Assembly: GCA_963665575.2 (NCBI GenBank)
Contig: CAXXDW010000005.1
Location: forward strand, 1-64,000
Direction of reading: 5' to 3'
Source: Rariloculus sp963665575
GTDB lineage: Bacteria; Pseudomonadota; Gammaproteobacteria; Steroidobacterales; Rariloculaceae
DNA length: 64,000 nucleotides
The position numbers and the translations under genes are program-made. Of this stretch, positions 25,076 to 34,594 are shown piece after piece; position 1 is the first letter of the stretch; each line of letters starts with the position of its first letter. The notes beneath the pieces were generated by a model that did no database searches, was not told where the DNA came from, and worked only from the letters and a program-made list of their open reading frames with translations.

Positions 25076-26656
25076 ATGACGGCCGAAGCCTCCGCGGTGC
25101 GCGCGCCGGACAGCTCACGCATCCTCATCGTCGATTTCGGCGGCCAATACACCCAACTGATCGCACGCCGCGTACGCGAGGCGGGCGTCTACAGCGAGAT
25201 CCTGCCGTTCGACGCCACGAGCGCGTCGATAGAGGCGTTCGATCCGTCGGGTGTGATCCTGTCCGGCGGTCCGGAATCGGTCGGCGACGAGGGATCTCCC
25301 GAGGTCGATGACGCCGTGTTCGCCGCCGGCGTGCCGATTCTCGGCATCTGCTACGGCATGCAGGCGATCGCCGCGAAGTTCGGCGGCGAGGTCCGCGGCG
25401 CCGACCATCGTGAATTCGGCTATGCCGAGGTCGAGTTGACGGCGGACGACGCGTTGCTGTCCGGCCTCGTTCCGGCTGACCGGGAACTGAAGGTGTGGAT
25501 GAGCCACGGTGACCGGGTCGAGAGCCTGCCGCCTGACTTCACCGTGATTGCCGCTTCGCAGAATGCGCCGCTGGCGGGTATCGCGAACGAGGAGCGCGGC
25601 GTCTACGGTCTGCAGTTTCACCCCGAAGTCACCCATACCGAGCATGGGTTCACGATTATCGAGCGATTCGTGCGGCGGGTTTGCGCGTGTCCCGGCGACT
25701 GGGAGCCTGCAAATATCGTCGCCGAACACATCGATCGGGTACGTGCGGCGGTGGGCAGCGACAACGTACTGCTGGGGCTCTCCGGCGGCGTCGATTCATC
25801 GGTCGTCGCGGCGTTGTTGCACGCGGCGATCGGCGAGCAGTTGACCTGCGTTCTCGTCGACAACGGACTGCTGCGTCTCAACGAGGCCGACCAGGTCATG
25901 GCGGTGTTCGCCGAACACCTTGGCGTGCGTGTCATACGGGTCGACGCCGAGGCCCGGTTCCTGCAGGCGCTCGACGGCGTCGCCGACCCCGAGGAGAAAC
26001 GCAAGATCATCGGGCGCGTGTTCATCGAAGTCTTCGAGGAAGAGGCCGGGCGTTTGCCGAATGTGCGCTGGCTTGCTCAGGGCACGATCTATCCCGATGT
26101 CATCGAGTCGGCGGGCGCTGCGACCGGCAAGGCGCATCTGATCAAGTCCCATCACAATGTCGGCGGTCTGCCGCAACGCATGAAGCTCAAGCTCATCGAG
26201 CCGTTGCGCGATCTGTTCAAGGACGAAGTGCGCAGGATCGGTGTCGAGCTCGGCTTGCCGAGGTCCCTAGTACAGCGTCATCCGTTTCCCGGTCCCGGGC
26301 TCGGCGTGCGCATTCTCGGTCCCGTGCGCAAGGAGTTTGCCGACCTGTTGCGCCGCGCGGACGATACTTACGTCGGAGAACTGCGCTCGCAGGGGCTCTA
26401 CGACAAGGTGAGCCAGGCCTTTGCGGTGTTCATGCCCGTGAAGTCGGTCGGCGTCATGGGCGACGGCCGGCGCTACGACTACGTCATCGCCCTGCGCGCC
26501 GTGGAGACCGTCGACTTCATGACGGCGGCCTGGGCGCGCCTGCCGTACGATTTTCTCGATCATGTGTCACGGCGAATCATCAATGAGATTCCCGGAATCT
26601 CGCGTGTCACCTACGACATTTCCGGGAAACCGCCGGCCACGATCGAGTGGGAATGA
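25076..26656 (+). CDS. guaA: GMP synthase (glutamine-hydrolysing) GuaA
   Basis: Aminates XMP to GMP using glutamine and ATP. The 526-residue product has the class I glutamine amidotransferase domain (SGGPESV, catalytic cysteine in GICYGMQ, histidine/glutamate in FHPEVTHTEHG), the ATP-pyrophosphatase loop LSGGVDSSVVAALL and the C-terminal dimerisation domain ending KPPATIEWE. Its TGA overlaps the ATG of tadA. Confidence 0.98.
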   Translation: MTAEASAVRAPDSSRILIVDFGGQYTQLIARRVREAGVYSEILPFDATSASIEAFDPSGVILSGGPESVGDEGSPEVDDAVFAAGVPILGICYGMQAIAAKFGGEVRGADHREFGYAEVELTADDALLSGLVPADRELKVWMSHGDRVESLPPDFTVIAASQNAPLAGIANEERGVYGLQFHPEVTHTEHGFTIIERFVRRVCACPGDWEPANIVAEHIDRVRAAVGSDNVLLGLSGGVDSSVVAALLHAAIGEQLTCVLVDNGLLRLNEADQVMAVFAEHLGVRVIRVDAEARFLQALDGVADPEEKRKIIGRVFIEVFEEEAGRLPNVRWLAQGTIYPDVIESAGAATGKAHLIKSHHNVGGLPQRMKLKLIEPLRDLFKDEVRRIGVELGLPRSLVQRHPFPGPGLGVRILGPVRKEFADLLRRADDTYVGELRSQGLYDKVSQAFAVFMPVKSVGVMGDGRRYDYVIALRAVETVDFMTAAWARLPYDFLDHVSRRIINEIPGISRVTYDISGKPPATIEWE

Positions 26657-27117
26657 GCGAGTCCGTATCCGCCGACGTCAACTACATGCGCCGTGCGCTG
26701 TCTGGCGCCGAAGCTGCGGGGCGCGATGGGGAGGTACCTGTCGGCGCCGTGCTCGTCGCCGCTGACGGCGCGATACTTGCAGAGGCCGCCAATGCTTCGG
26801 TCCTTCGCAACGACCCCACGGCGCACGCCGAGGTTCTCGTGCTGCGCGCGGGCGGCAAGGCGCTCGGCAACTACCGGCTGACCGGGACGACGCTGTACGT
26901 GACGCTCGAACCATGTCCGATGTGCACCGGTGCGCTGGTCCACGCCCGTGTCGCGCGAATCGTGTTTGCGGCAGCCGACCCGCGAACGGGCGCCTGCGGG
27001 TCCGTGTTTGATCTCGCGCGCGATGAGCGCCTCAATCACTCCATTGAGGTGGAGGGTGGCTTGCTCGCCGAAGAAGCCGCGAGATTGCTCAGGAAATTCT
27101 TTACTGCGCGGCGGTGA
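26653..27117 (+). CDS. tadA: tRNA-specific adenosine deaminase TadA
   Basis: Deaminates adenosine 34 of tRNA-Arg to inosine. ATG 26653 overlaps the guaA stop and gives 154 residues. The deaminase zinc site is complete: HAEVLVLRAGG supplies His and the catalytic Glu, and PCPMCTGALVHARV the two cysteines; the N-terminal YMRRALSGAEAAGRDGEVPVGAV is a family block. Its 3' end overlaps the 3' end of the convergent mltF by 17 bp. The guaBA-tadA-mltF arrangement is common in gammaproteobacteria. Confidence 0.95.
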   Translation: MSESVSADVNYMRRALSGAEAAGRDGEVPVGAVLVAADGAILAEAANASVLRNDPTAHAEVLVLRAGGKALGNYRLTGTTLYVTLEPCPMCTGALVHARVARIVFAAADPRTGACGSVFDLARDERLNHSIEVEGGLLAEEAARLLRKFFTARR

Positions 27118-28480
27118 CCGGCTCGTCGCGCGAGAGGATGTCGTCGGCCGTCATCCACTGGAGCAATTCATAGTTGCGCTGGATGGCGTCGACATAGGCT
27201 ACGGCCTGAGCGCCTGGCGCATAGCCCCGTTTTACGCGCTTGTACCAGCGTTCATCCTCGAGCAAGGGCAGCCGCTTGCGGACATCTTCGAAGTTGTCCG
27301 GATCGCCGCCCTGAATCTCGGTGATGATGCGGGCGTCTTCGAGGTGGCCGAATCCCAGGTTGTAGCCGGCCACGGCGAGCCAGAGGCTGTCGGGCGCGGC
27401 GATTCGTTCGGGGATCTTGTGCTGCACGCGCTTGAGGTAGCGTGCGCCGCCGAGGATGCTCTCGCGCGGATCGTTGCGATTCTCGATGCCCACGAGCTCT
27501 GCCGTGTGCTTCGTGAGCATCATGAGCCCGCGCACGCCCGTCGGCGAGACGGCCCTCGGGTTCCAGTGCGACTCCTGGTAGGCCATCGCCGCGAGCAGCC
27601 GCCAGCTTACGCCGGTTTCAGATTCGGCCTCCTCGAAGAACGGACGATAGCGGTCGAGACGTGAGTGGAAATGCCGGGCGAACGCGCGAGACTCGACATA
27701 GTCGAAGTCTCGGGCGCTGAAGTAGTACCGGTCGAGCACGTCCTGCAGCTCGCCCGTGACAGCGATTTCCGCGAAATATCCGGCGACGTGTTCACGCAGC
27801 CCCGGAGCGCCATGCGGCAATGCCCACGCCATGTCGCTGGCCCGGCCGACGCTGAAAGCGGCACGGACTTCCGGGTAGGCATTGCGCAGCAGTTGGAACG
27901 CGGTCGAATCGACGATGGTGTAATCGATTTCGCCTTGCGCGACCCTGCGGACGAGTTCCTCGACGCTCGCTTGCGGGTCTTCGACCCACTTCAGTTCCGG
28001 ATGCTCGACGCGAACCTGCTCGAGCAAGCCGACGTGGCTGGAACCGGCGAGCACCTCCAGTCTGCCGCCGATCAGGTCCGCGGTCTCGCGCGGGGGTGGG
28101 GCCGCACGGCGGTGAAGCAGTACCTGCTCGACCTGCTGGTAGCCGGGACCGAAGTCGACGAGTTCGCTCCTGGGCGCGGTAACCGTCAGACTCGCAGCTC
28201 CGATATGAGCCTTGCCGTGCGCGACGTCGGCGACGATCTGCTGCAACTGGTCGGCCACCTCGATTCGCAGTTCGACGCCGAGCCGCTCGGCGAATCCGCG
28301 CGCGAGCTCGTACTCAATGCCGCGTCCCTCGGTGCCATACGTGTAGAACGTCGTCGGCGAATGCCGCGTAACGACACGCAGTTCGCCGTTGCGAAGGATC
28401 TGCTCGAGCACCGTGGGCGGCGTGGCCGACCACGACGCAAGCAGCGCGCCGAGCGCGATGGCTAGAGTCGCTCTGAACAT
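27101..28480 (-). CDS. mltF: Membrane-bound lytic murein transglycosylase MltF
   Basis: MltF cleaves peptidoglycan strands in the periplasm and has two modules: an N-terminal solute-binding-protein-like regulatory domain and a C-terminal lytic transglycosylase domain. ATG 28480 gives 459 residues with an N-terminal signal (MFRATLAIALGALLASWSA). The regulatory module starts LRVVTRHSPTTFYTYGTEGRGIEYE; the catalytic Glu is in AMAYQESHWNPRAVSPTGVRG. The open frame runs much further upstream without similarity. A good minus-strand promoter lies at 28511-28538. Confidence 0.93.
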   Translation of the reverse strand: MFRATLAIALGALLASWSATPPTVLEQILRNGELRVVTRHSPTTFYTYGTEGRGIEYELARGFAERLGVELRIEVADQLQQIVADVAHGKAHIGAASLTVTAPRSELVDFGPGYQQVEQVLLHRRAAPPPRETADLIGGRLEVLAGSSHVGLLEQVRVEHPELKWVEDPQASVEELVRRVAQGEIDYTIVDSTAFQLLRNAYPEVRAAFSVGRASDMAWALPHGAPGLREHVAGYFAEIAVTGELQDVLDRYYFSARDFDYVESRAFARHFHSRLDRYRPFFEEAESETGVSWRLLAAMAYQESHWNPRAVSPTGVRGLMMLTKHTAELVGIENRNDPRESILGGARYLKRVQHKIPERIAAPDSLWLAVAGYNLGFGHLEDARIITEIQGGDPDNFEDVRKRLPLLEDERWYKRVKRGYAPGAQAVAYVDAIQRNYELLQWMTADDILSRDEPVTAAQ

Positions 28481-28510
28481 TCTCGGTCTGAAAACACGCA
28501 GGGGCGCGCG

Positions 28511-28538
28511 ATTATAAGTACGCGCGAGAGAATGGCAA
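28511..28538 (-). promoter_or_regulatory. Probable sigma-70 promoter of mltF
   Basis: Read on the minus strand: TTGCCA, 16 bp, then a perfect TATAAT. Transcription would start near 28504, about 24 bp before the mltF ATG at 28480. Confidence 0.65.
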
Positions 28539-28786
28539 GTGGTCGCGTTGTGACGGTGCAACATTTTCTTGACAGAGCGCAGCGTTGTGCCGGCGTTTCC
28601 CTTTTCTCGCTTCGGACTCAGGCCCGGTAGATTGATTTGACAATCAACTGGGAGCTTGGTTCTTTCCGGCAGCGACTCCAGTTCGTCGAGACGCGTCATC
28701 CTGCCGCTGTGCAGAGCCCCGTTTGTGACGGAATTGTTGCACCCGAAATGACTGCCGGCCTGGGAGCCCGCGGCAAGCGGTGCGAC

Positions 28787-28792
28787 TATAAT
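28787..28792 (+). promoter_or_regulatory. Candidate -10 box upstream of the MscS-family channel gene
   Basis: A perfect TATAAT, 37 bp upstream of ATG 28830. No good -35 hexamer lies 15-19 bp before it. Confidence 0.4.
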
Positions 28793-28829
28793 CGCGGCTT
28801 GCGCGAATCCCGGTTTGAGCGAACGAGGC

Positions 28830-30062
28830 ATGTTCGAACAATTGCAGACTCTTGACCCGACCCTGCTTGCCGCGGCAGGCCTGACGCTGCTGATTGTCGT
28901 TGCGATCGCCGCCAATTTCGTCGTGCAACGCGTGCTGCTGCGCCTGGTGCGCAGGATCGCGACCAGCGGTGCGATCCCCTGGGGCGATACGCTCGTCAGG
29001 CACAAGGTGTTTGCGCGGCTTGCGAATGTCGTCCCGGCGTTGATCATTGCGGTGGGTATCGCGCTCCTGCCGGGTTTCTCCGAGCAGTTCGTGACGGTCA
29101 TCCAGAACGTGGCCATGGGCTACGTCGCGCTGACGCTCACGATTGCGCTCGCCGCGACGCTCAGGGCCGGCAACGAGATCTACGAGTCCTTCCCGCTGTC
29201 GCGCGAGCGGCCATTGAAGGGCGTCGTGCAACTCGTGCAGATCATCGTCTACATCATCGGCGCAATTCTTGTCGTCGCGATCATCTTCGAGCAATCGCCG
29301 CTGTTGTTCCTGAGCGGCTTCGGCGCAATGACGGCCGTGTTGCTGCTCGTCTTCAAGGACACGATTCTCGGCCTCGTCGCGAGCATTCAGCTCACGGCAC
29401 TCGACATGCTCAGGGTCGGCGACTGGATCGAGATGCCGCAGTCCGGCGCCGACGGCGACGTCGTCGAGGTTTCGCTGCACACGATCAAGGTCCAGAACTG
29501 GGACAAGACCGTAACGACCATCCCGACCCACCGGCTCATTGCCGAGTCGTTCCGGAACTGGCGCGCAATGTCCGAATCCGGCGGGCGCCGCATCAAGCGC
29601 GCGGTCAATATCGATCAGGCGTCGATCCGTTTTCTCGAGACCGACGAAGTCGAGGATCTCAAGCGCTTTGCGCTGCTCGCGGGCTATCTCGGCGCCAAGC
29701 AGCGCGAGCTTGCCGAGGCTCAGGCGGACCTCGGGAAGGCCGGGAGCGTGAGCGTCAACCGGCGCCGCCTCACGAACGTCGGCACGTTCCGCGCCTACAC
29801 GCTGGCCTACCTGAAGGCGCACGCGAAGATCAATGCGGACATGACCTTGCTCGTCCGCCAGAGTCCTCCGGGGCCGCAGGGACTGCCGATCGAGATCTAC
29901 TGCTTCACGAAGAGCACCGACTGGATCGTCTACGAGGATGTGCAGTCCGACGTGTTCGACCACCTCATCGCGATACTGCCGGAGTTCGGCTTGCGCCTGT
30001 TCCAGAATCCGGCCGGTTCCGACGTTGCGAGGCTGCTGAAGCGGACGGAGTTTTCCTCATGA
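28830..30062 (+). CDS. MscS-family mechanosensitive channel (YbdG-like)
   Basis: An inner-membrane channel of the MscS family, related to the miniconductance protein YbdG, which protects against osmotic shock. ATG 28830 has a purine-rich site (GAACGAGG) directly upstream; the alternative TTG 28815 lacks one. The 410-residue protein has about five membrane helices in the first 180 residues. The pore-lining and beta-domain region follows (FKDTILGLVASIQLTALDMLRVGDWIEMP, then GDVVEVSLHTIKVQNWDKT and IPTHRLIAESFRNW), and a long cytoplasmic C-terminus. The downstream gene overlaps its stop codon. Confidence 0.88.
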   Translation: MFEQLQTLDPTLLAAAGLTLLIVVAIAANFVVQRVLLRLVRRIATSGAIPWGDTLVRHKVFARLANVVPALIIAVGIALLPGFSEQFVTVIQNVAMGYVALTLTIALAATLRAGNEIYESFPLSRERPLKGVVQLVQIIVYIIGAILVVAIIFEQSPLLFLSGFGAMTAVLLLVFKDTILGLVASIQLTALDMLRVGDWIEMPQSGADGDVVEVSLHTIKVQNWDKTVTTIPTHRLIAESFRNWRAMSESGGRRIKRAVNIDQASIRFLETDEVEDLKRFALLAGYLGAKQRELAEAQADLGKAGSVSVNRRRLTNVGTFRAYTLAYLKAHAKINADMTLLVRQSPPGPQGLPIEIYCFTKSTDWIVYEDVQSDVFDHLIAILPEFGLRLFQNPAGSDVARLLKRTEFSS

Positions 30063-30850
30063 CGAGGACGCTCGCACGGTTGTTGCTGATCCTGCTGCCC
30101 GTTGCGCTTTTCGCGCTCGCCCACGCGGACCGTGCAGAGCGCATGGCGCCGGGCAACTGGCGCGATGCAAGCCGCGAAGCGGTCGGGCTCGCGCCCGATC
30201 CCGCAACCGTGGCCGAAGCCGTCGTGCAGGTCTACGCGGCGCGAGCGGTGAACTGGCGCGGTTATCTCGGCGTACACACCTGGATCGCCGCGAAGCCGAC
30301 TGACGCGGCCGAGTTCACGGTCTACGAGGTCCTGAGCTGGGGGCTCAGGCGGCGGGGCACGACGGTCAGGGTCAGCAATCGCATCCCGGACAGCCGCTGG
30401 TACGGAAACGCGCCGGAGCTTCTCGCGGACCTTCGCGGCGAAGGTGTCGACGAGGTCATCGCCCGCATCGACGGTGCGGTCGGCGACTATCCCTACACGG
30501 GCGAGTACCGCGTCTGGCCGGGTCCGAACTCCAATACCTTTACCGCCTTCGTGCTGCGTGCGGCGCCCGAAGTGCGGGCGGATCTCCCGGCCAACGCCAT
30601 CGGCAAGGACTACCTCGGGCCGAGCGTGCTTGCGCGCGCGCCAAGCGGCACGGGCCTGCAGTTCAACGTGCTCGGGGTGCTCGGCGTGCTCGTCGGAGTC
30701 GAGGAGGGGCTCGAACTCAACGTGCTCGGGTTGACCTTCGGTCTCGACCCGAATCAGTTGTCGCTCAAGCTGCCGCTTGCGGGACGCCTGGGTTTCGGCG
30801 TCGGCGACGTCGCGCGCGCACTGGAACCTGCAGCCGACGAGACACGATGA
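30059..30850 (+). CDS. DUF3750 family exported protein
   Basis: The 263-residue product starts at ATG 30059, overlapping the channel gene stop (ATGA), and has an N-terminal signal or anchor (LARLLLILLPVALFALAHA). The body contains YLGVHTWIAAKP, SRWYGNAPELLADLRG and YRVWPGPNSNTFTAFVLR, which resemble the DUF3750 family. No function is known for that family; conserved Trp, His and Asn residues suggest an enzyme or ligand-binding fold, but that is speculation. Overlap with the mechanosensitive channel suggests cotranslation. The gene ends in a 175-bp gap before the convergent aminotransferase. Confidence 0.75.
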   Translation: MTRTLARLLLILLPVALFALAHADRAERMAPGNWRDASREAVGLAPDPATVAEAVVQVYAARAVNWRGYLGVHTWIAAKPTDAAEFTVYEVLSWGLRRRGTTVRVSNRIPDSRWYGNAPELLADLRGEGVDEVIARIDGAVGDYPYTGEYRVWPGPNSNTFTAFVLRAAPEVRADLPANAIGKDYLGPSVLARAPSGTGLQFNVLGVLGVLVGVEEGLELNVLGLTFGLDPNQLSLKLPLAGRLGFGVGDVARALEPAADETR

Positions 30851-31025
30851 ACCACCGCGGCGAGCTTGCATGCTCGCGGTTGCGGTTCCGAATTCCTGTT
30901 GTTGGATGACCCCTGTGTGTGGCTGCCTGTCATGTCGCAGCGCCAGTCAGCGGGCTTGGTAGCCGTGATCCATGCAAGCCGCTGAGCCGCGATGACTGTG
31001 GCGTGGTCAGCGGCCCGTTCGCATC
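30851..31025. other. Intergenic region with two hairpins between convergent genes
   Basis: A perfect 6-bp stem GCGAGC-TTGCAT-GCTCGC lies at 30860-30877, ten bases after the DUF3750 stop. A longer imperfect stem (TCAGCGGGCTTG pairing with CAAGCCGCTGA, one bulge) lies near 30945-30985. Neither is followed by a clear T-run. They may end transcription from either side. Confidence 0.35.
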
Positions 31026-32291
31026 TCACGCGAGCGCGTAGGGTTTGCGCAGGCGGTACTCGGGGTTGCTTTCGAGCCAGGCGGCGAGACGATTCCTACG
31101 TTCGAGTGCCGCCGGAATGAACTCAAGCGCCTGGCGCAGCCGCTCGTTCGGCTCCGCACAACTGAAGCGCAGAAAACCGGCGCCGGCCTCGCCGAAGCAC
31201 TCGCCGCCGAGACAGGCGACCCCGAAGTCGTCGTCGGCGCCCTCGAGCAGGAAGAGCGCCAGGCCGTGGCTCGTCACGCCGAGCCGGTTGCACACCGGAG
31301 CGACATTCGGAAACACGTAGAACGTTGCCGTGGGAGGCAACGTATGGAAGCCTTCGATGGCATTGAGGCCATCCGTCAGCAGCACGACCTTGTCGCGGAA
31401 CTCGAGCATCGTCGAATCGCGCTCCGTGCGGTCCCGTTCCAGCGCTGCGGTCCCCGCCAGTTGCACCAGAGGCGGCGTGCAGGACAGCGTCGTGTTGATC
31501 ATTTTTCCGATCGCATCGGCGATCTCCGCCGACGACACGGCGAAGCCGAGCCGCCAGCCGCTCATGCTGTAGGATTTGCTGAAGGTGAACGCCGCGACGC
31601 ATTGCTCCACCATCCCGGGCTGGCTCAGGATGGAGCGGTGGGCGCCGTCCCAGACCATGTGGCAGTAGGGTTCGTCACTGAAGAGCGCGACGTCGCGGCC
31701 GCGGATCAGATCGGCGATGGCCGCGAGGTCGTCCTCGGTCGCGACGCCGCCCGTGGGATTGTGCGGTGAGTTCAGCAATATCGCGCGCGGCGACGGGTCC
31801 TCGGCCAGGAATCGCTCGATGTCGGCGATGTCCGGCCGGAACCGGTTCGATTGTCTGAGCGCAACCTTGACCGCGCGTGCACCGCGGCGTTCGATATTCG
31901 GCACGTAGGTCGGAAAGTAGGGGCTGAAGACGAGCACGCCGTCGCCCGGGTTGAGCACAGCCTCGCAGAAAAACTGTTCGAACACCTTGGCCCCGGGACC
32001 GGCGACGATGTTTTCCGCTTCGGCCGGGATGTCGAACTCGCTGCGCACGAACGTCGCTGCCGCCTGCCGGAACTCCGGAATGCCCGGCGAAGGGCAGTAG
32101 TGCGTCTGGTGGTTCTCGATCGCCGCGATGCCCCCATTGCGGGCGGCGGCGGTGCTGTCAAACGGGCTGTCGCCGATCTCCAGTTCCACCACATCCTTGC
32201 CGTTCGCCTTGAGCGATTTGGCGATGGCAAGCACGGTGAACGCCGTCTCTACAGTCAGGGAGCGCGCGAATTCGCTGAGTTTCACGGTCAC
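31026..32291 (-). CDS. Class I/II PLP-dependent aminotransferase
   Basis: A fold-type I aminotransferase that moves amino groups between amino acids and keto acids. From GTG 32291 (with GAAGG seven bases upstream on the minus strand) the product has 421 residues. Motifs: the cofactor-binding NSPHNPTGG, DEPYCHMVW and the PLP lysine in FSKSYSMSGWRLGF; the C-terminal arginine that binds the carboxylate is in FLRFSCAEPNERL. GTG 32285 is an alternative start. The exact substrate cannot be read from sequence. It lies 46 bp downstream of, and on the same strand as, the beta-helix protein gene. Confidence 0.88.
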   Translation of the reverse strand: MTVKLSEFARSLTVETAFTVLAIAKSLKANGKDVVELEIGDSPFDSTAAARNGGIAAIENHQTHYCPSPGIPEFRQAAATFVRSEFDIPAEAENIVAGPGAKVFEQFFCEAVLNPGDGVLVFSPYFPTYVPNIERRGARAVKVALRQSNRFRPDIADIERFLAEDPSPRAILLNSPHNPTGGVATEDDLAAIADLIRGRDVALFSDEPYCHMVWDGAHRSILSQPGMVEQCVAAFTFSKSYSMSGWRLGFAVSSAEIADAIGKMINTTLSCTPPLVQLAGTAALERDRTERDSTMLEFRDKVVLLTDGLNAIEGFHTLPPTATFYVFPNVAPVCNRLGVTSHGLALFLLEGADDDFGVACLGGECFGEAGAGFLRFSCAEPNERLRQALEFIPAALERRNRLAAWLESNPEYRLRKPYALA

Positions 32292-32337
32292 GGGAATACC
32301 TTCGTCGACGAGAGAAGAGTGGAATCGAGCGACAGCG

Positions 32338-34362
32338 CTACTGCGTCCGCGGCCTCGGGCCGTAATGCGGGCGGGGTGTGCCGAGTTCGTACGCGCCGAG
32401 GTCGGGCGCGTTGCCGGTGTAGCCGTCGGTGATCGTCGGCAGCTCGACGCCGGTGTCGATGGCCGCCGAGCGTGCGCGCAGGCGAAAATCGAAGGCGTCA
32501 GGATCAACGAGGCGCGTCGGGTCGGAGAAGTCCGGCTGCGGTACATCACGGAACACCGAGTAGTCCACTTCCCGGCTATGGCGGTCCTGGCCGGTCGCGG
32601 CGGCGTATTCGGCGAGCGTCGCGAACTGCCGCGTCTCCCGTGCGGACAGGTAGTCGGGCGCTTGCCCCGGGGGCGGCGCATTCCATTGAAAGGCGATTCG
32701 CGAGTCGCGATTCGGCAGGAAGCCGTTGTAGTCCGATGAACTGTAAGTCGTATGCGTGTCGATCGCGAAGACGGCATCGCGCGCGCCCTGGCCGAGAATC
32801 AGGTTGTTGCGGAAGTGGATGTTCGACGCCGGGGTCAGTTGCGAGACCTCGCCGATCCAGGTGTTCTGGTAGACGAGCACGCCGGCCGGATCGCCGTGAA
32901 TCTTGAGCGGACCGAAGATCCCGTTGTAAACGACGTTGCGCACGAAATAAGCCGGTCCGCCGAAGATCGGTTGCGGACTCATCGCGCCGGTCGCGGCGTT
33001 GAAACAGCGGTTGTTGAAGATGCGGATGTTGTGCATGGCCCCGTCGGCCTCGAAGCAGTTGTCGTGCACGTTGCTGACGTCGTTGTTGTAGATGTCGATC
33101 GCGACGGGCATGCGGTCGCGCGGTGTGTCCGGATAGCCGTCCGGCATCCCGTAGGTCGCATGGTCGATGCCGTCATGAAAGCCGCTGATCCGGTTGTGCG
33201 CGATCACGTGACCGGACCCGTAGACGGCGACGGCGTAATAGGATCGGAGCCTGCGACGCGTCTGGAAGCCCGGCAGTTGCGTCCATGGCGCGCCGAACCA
33301 GCCGAATAGCGAATCCGGGTCGTGCCGGCCGATCATGGTGTTGTCGGCGATGTAGAAGTTGCCGGAGCCCGACCAGTCGCTGTGGACCGCCACACCGACG
33401 TCCTCGAACCGCGAGTACTTGACCGTCAGGCCGCGCGCTCCGGCGATCCCTTTCCGGCCCGCCTCGATCGCGGTTCTCGTGTCGCGAAACGTGATGCCCT
33501 CGAAGTAGAGGTGGTCCGCGCCCATCACGTTGAAAAGCACGTCGTTGCCGTCGCCGTCGAAAATCACTTCGCCGTCGCCTGCGGCGCGGATGGCGATCGG
33601 CCTGTTTTCGGTCCCGCCCTGGGTCAGGTAGTAGGTGCCGTCCCACGGCGTCGCGCAACAGGTCGCGAAGTCGGACAGGATTTCGTGGCTGTAGTTGGTC
33701 CGATCGTCCTCGTAGAGGCCGGCATGGACCAGCAGGGTATCGCCGGGCCGGACCCGCGGTGGCGAAGCGCGGCTCCAGTCTCCGCCGATGGCCTCCATGT
33801 AATACGCGGCCAGGAGCCCCATGAAGGCCGGTGCCTGCTTGCCGCCTTCGTAGCCTGGTGGATAGACATGAAACACCCGCCCGCCGGCGTAGGGCATCGG
33901 TTCGCTGCGCGTGCGCGCCTCGACCGTGCGCACGGCTTCGCCCGTGACGCCGTCGGGGTCGGCAAGCTCGAAACGAATCTCGTAATCCGTGCCGGCTTCG
34001 AGGTTGAACAGGCTCCCGGCGAACATGTTCGGTGCCGTGTAGTCGAGGGTCTGCCAAAGCACCGTGCGCTCGCCGTCGAGGCGCAGCAGCGGCATGCCGT
34101 CGCGCCAGTCCCGTTCGCCGACCTGCCGGTACATGACGGCGACTTCAGCGTTGCGGTTCCTGTCACCCTCGATATACCACTCGAAGCCGAGCGAAATCAG
34201 TGTCGGCGGTTCGACGATGAGTTCGCCGGGATGCACGGCGTCTCCCTGCTGTGCTGCGGCATTCGTCGTGCCGAGGCCGAGGAGCGCCGCGAACACCGCC
34301 ACAGGATGCATGCCCTGGAGTGCGGCGTGGATCGAAAATGCGGAACTTGAGTTGCGTGTCAT
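32338..34362 (-). CDS. Secreted right-handed beta-helix protein
   Basis: The 674-residue product begins at ATG 34362 with a Sec signal peptide (cleavage near AAAQQ, about residue 40). An N-terminal beta-sandwich module (about 45-170) with a fibronectin III-like look (TLISLGFEWYIEGD...YEIRFELADPDG) precedes a long parallel beta-helix region rich in Asn and Asp turns, such as YFEGITFRDTRTAIEAG, DIYNNDVSNVHDNCFEADG and NIRIFNNRCFNA. Such proteins are often polysaccharide lyases or surface-binding proteins, but no catalytic signature of a named lyase family is recognised. It is divergent from the DUF5916-type gene, with 232 bp between. Confidence 0.78.
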   Translation of the reverse strand: MTRNSSSAFSIHAALQGMHPVAVFAALLGLGTTNAAAQQGDAVHPGELIVEPPTLISLGFEWYIEGDRNRNAEVAVMYRQVGERDWRDGMPLLRLDGERTVLWQTLDYTAPNMFAGSLFNLEAGTDYEIRFELADPDGVTGEAVRTVEARTRSEPMPYAGGRVFHVYPPGYEGGKQAPAFMGLLAAYYMEAIGGDWSRASPPRVRPGDTLLVHAGLYEDDRTNYSHEILSDFATCCATPWDGTYYLTQGGTENRPIAIRAAGDGEVIFDGDGNDVLFNVMGADHLYFEGITFRDTRTAIEAGRKGIAGARGLTVKYSRFEDVGVAVHSDWSGSGNFYIADNTMIGRHDPDSLFGWFGAPWTQLPGFQTRRRLRSYYAVAVYGSGHVIAHNRISGFHDGIDHATYGMPDGYPDTPRDRMPVAIDIYNNDVSNVHDNCFEADGAMHNIRIFNNRCFNAATGAMSPQPIFGGPAYFVRNVVYNGIFGPLKIHGDPAGVLVYQNTWIGEVSQLTPASNIHFRNNLILGQGARDAVFAIDTHTTYSSSDYNGFLPNRDSRIAFQWNAPPPGQAPDYLSARETRQFATLAEYAAATGQDRHSREVDYSVFRDVPQPDFSDPTRLVDPDAFDFRLRARSAAIDTGVELPTITDGYTGNAPDLGAYELGTPRPHYGPRPRTQ

Positions 34363-34594
34363 CGAATGGCATCCACGGTCAAGATCGCGCAGGACGTGTC
34401 GATCGATACGACCGGCGCGTACGGAACCTCGAGCCCTGCCGTGCCGGTTTGTAACAGTCGATTCGAACGAGTCTGCACGATCCGTCGCGCGGTTGACAAT
34501 GCGACGCGCGAGTTTCAAGTGTTTCCGATGATCCGGCGATGTCGCATCGCCGCAAAACAGCACTTGAACCGACCGTTCCGAGCCACGATGATAC

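Larger units (their letters stand above)
28481..28829. other. 349-bp divergent control region between mltF and the mechanosensitive channel gene
   Basis: No gene is called. On the minus strand, TTGCCA (28533-28538), a 16-bp spacer and TATAAT (28511-28516) make a strong mltF promoter. On the plus strand a perfect TATAAT at 28787-28792 lies 38 bp before the channel ATG, but no clear -35 is at the right distance. Two TTGACA hexamers (near 28572 and 28638) are also present without matching -10 boxes. purL, often found beside mltF, is absent. Confidence 0.55.
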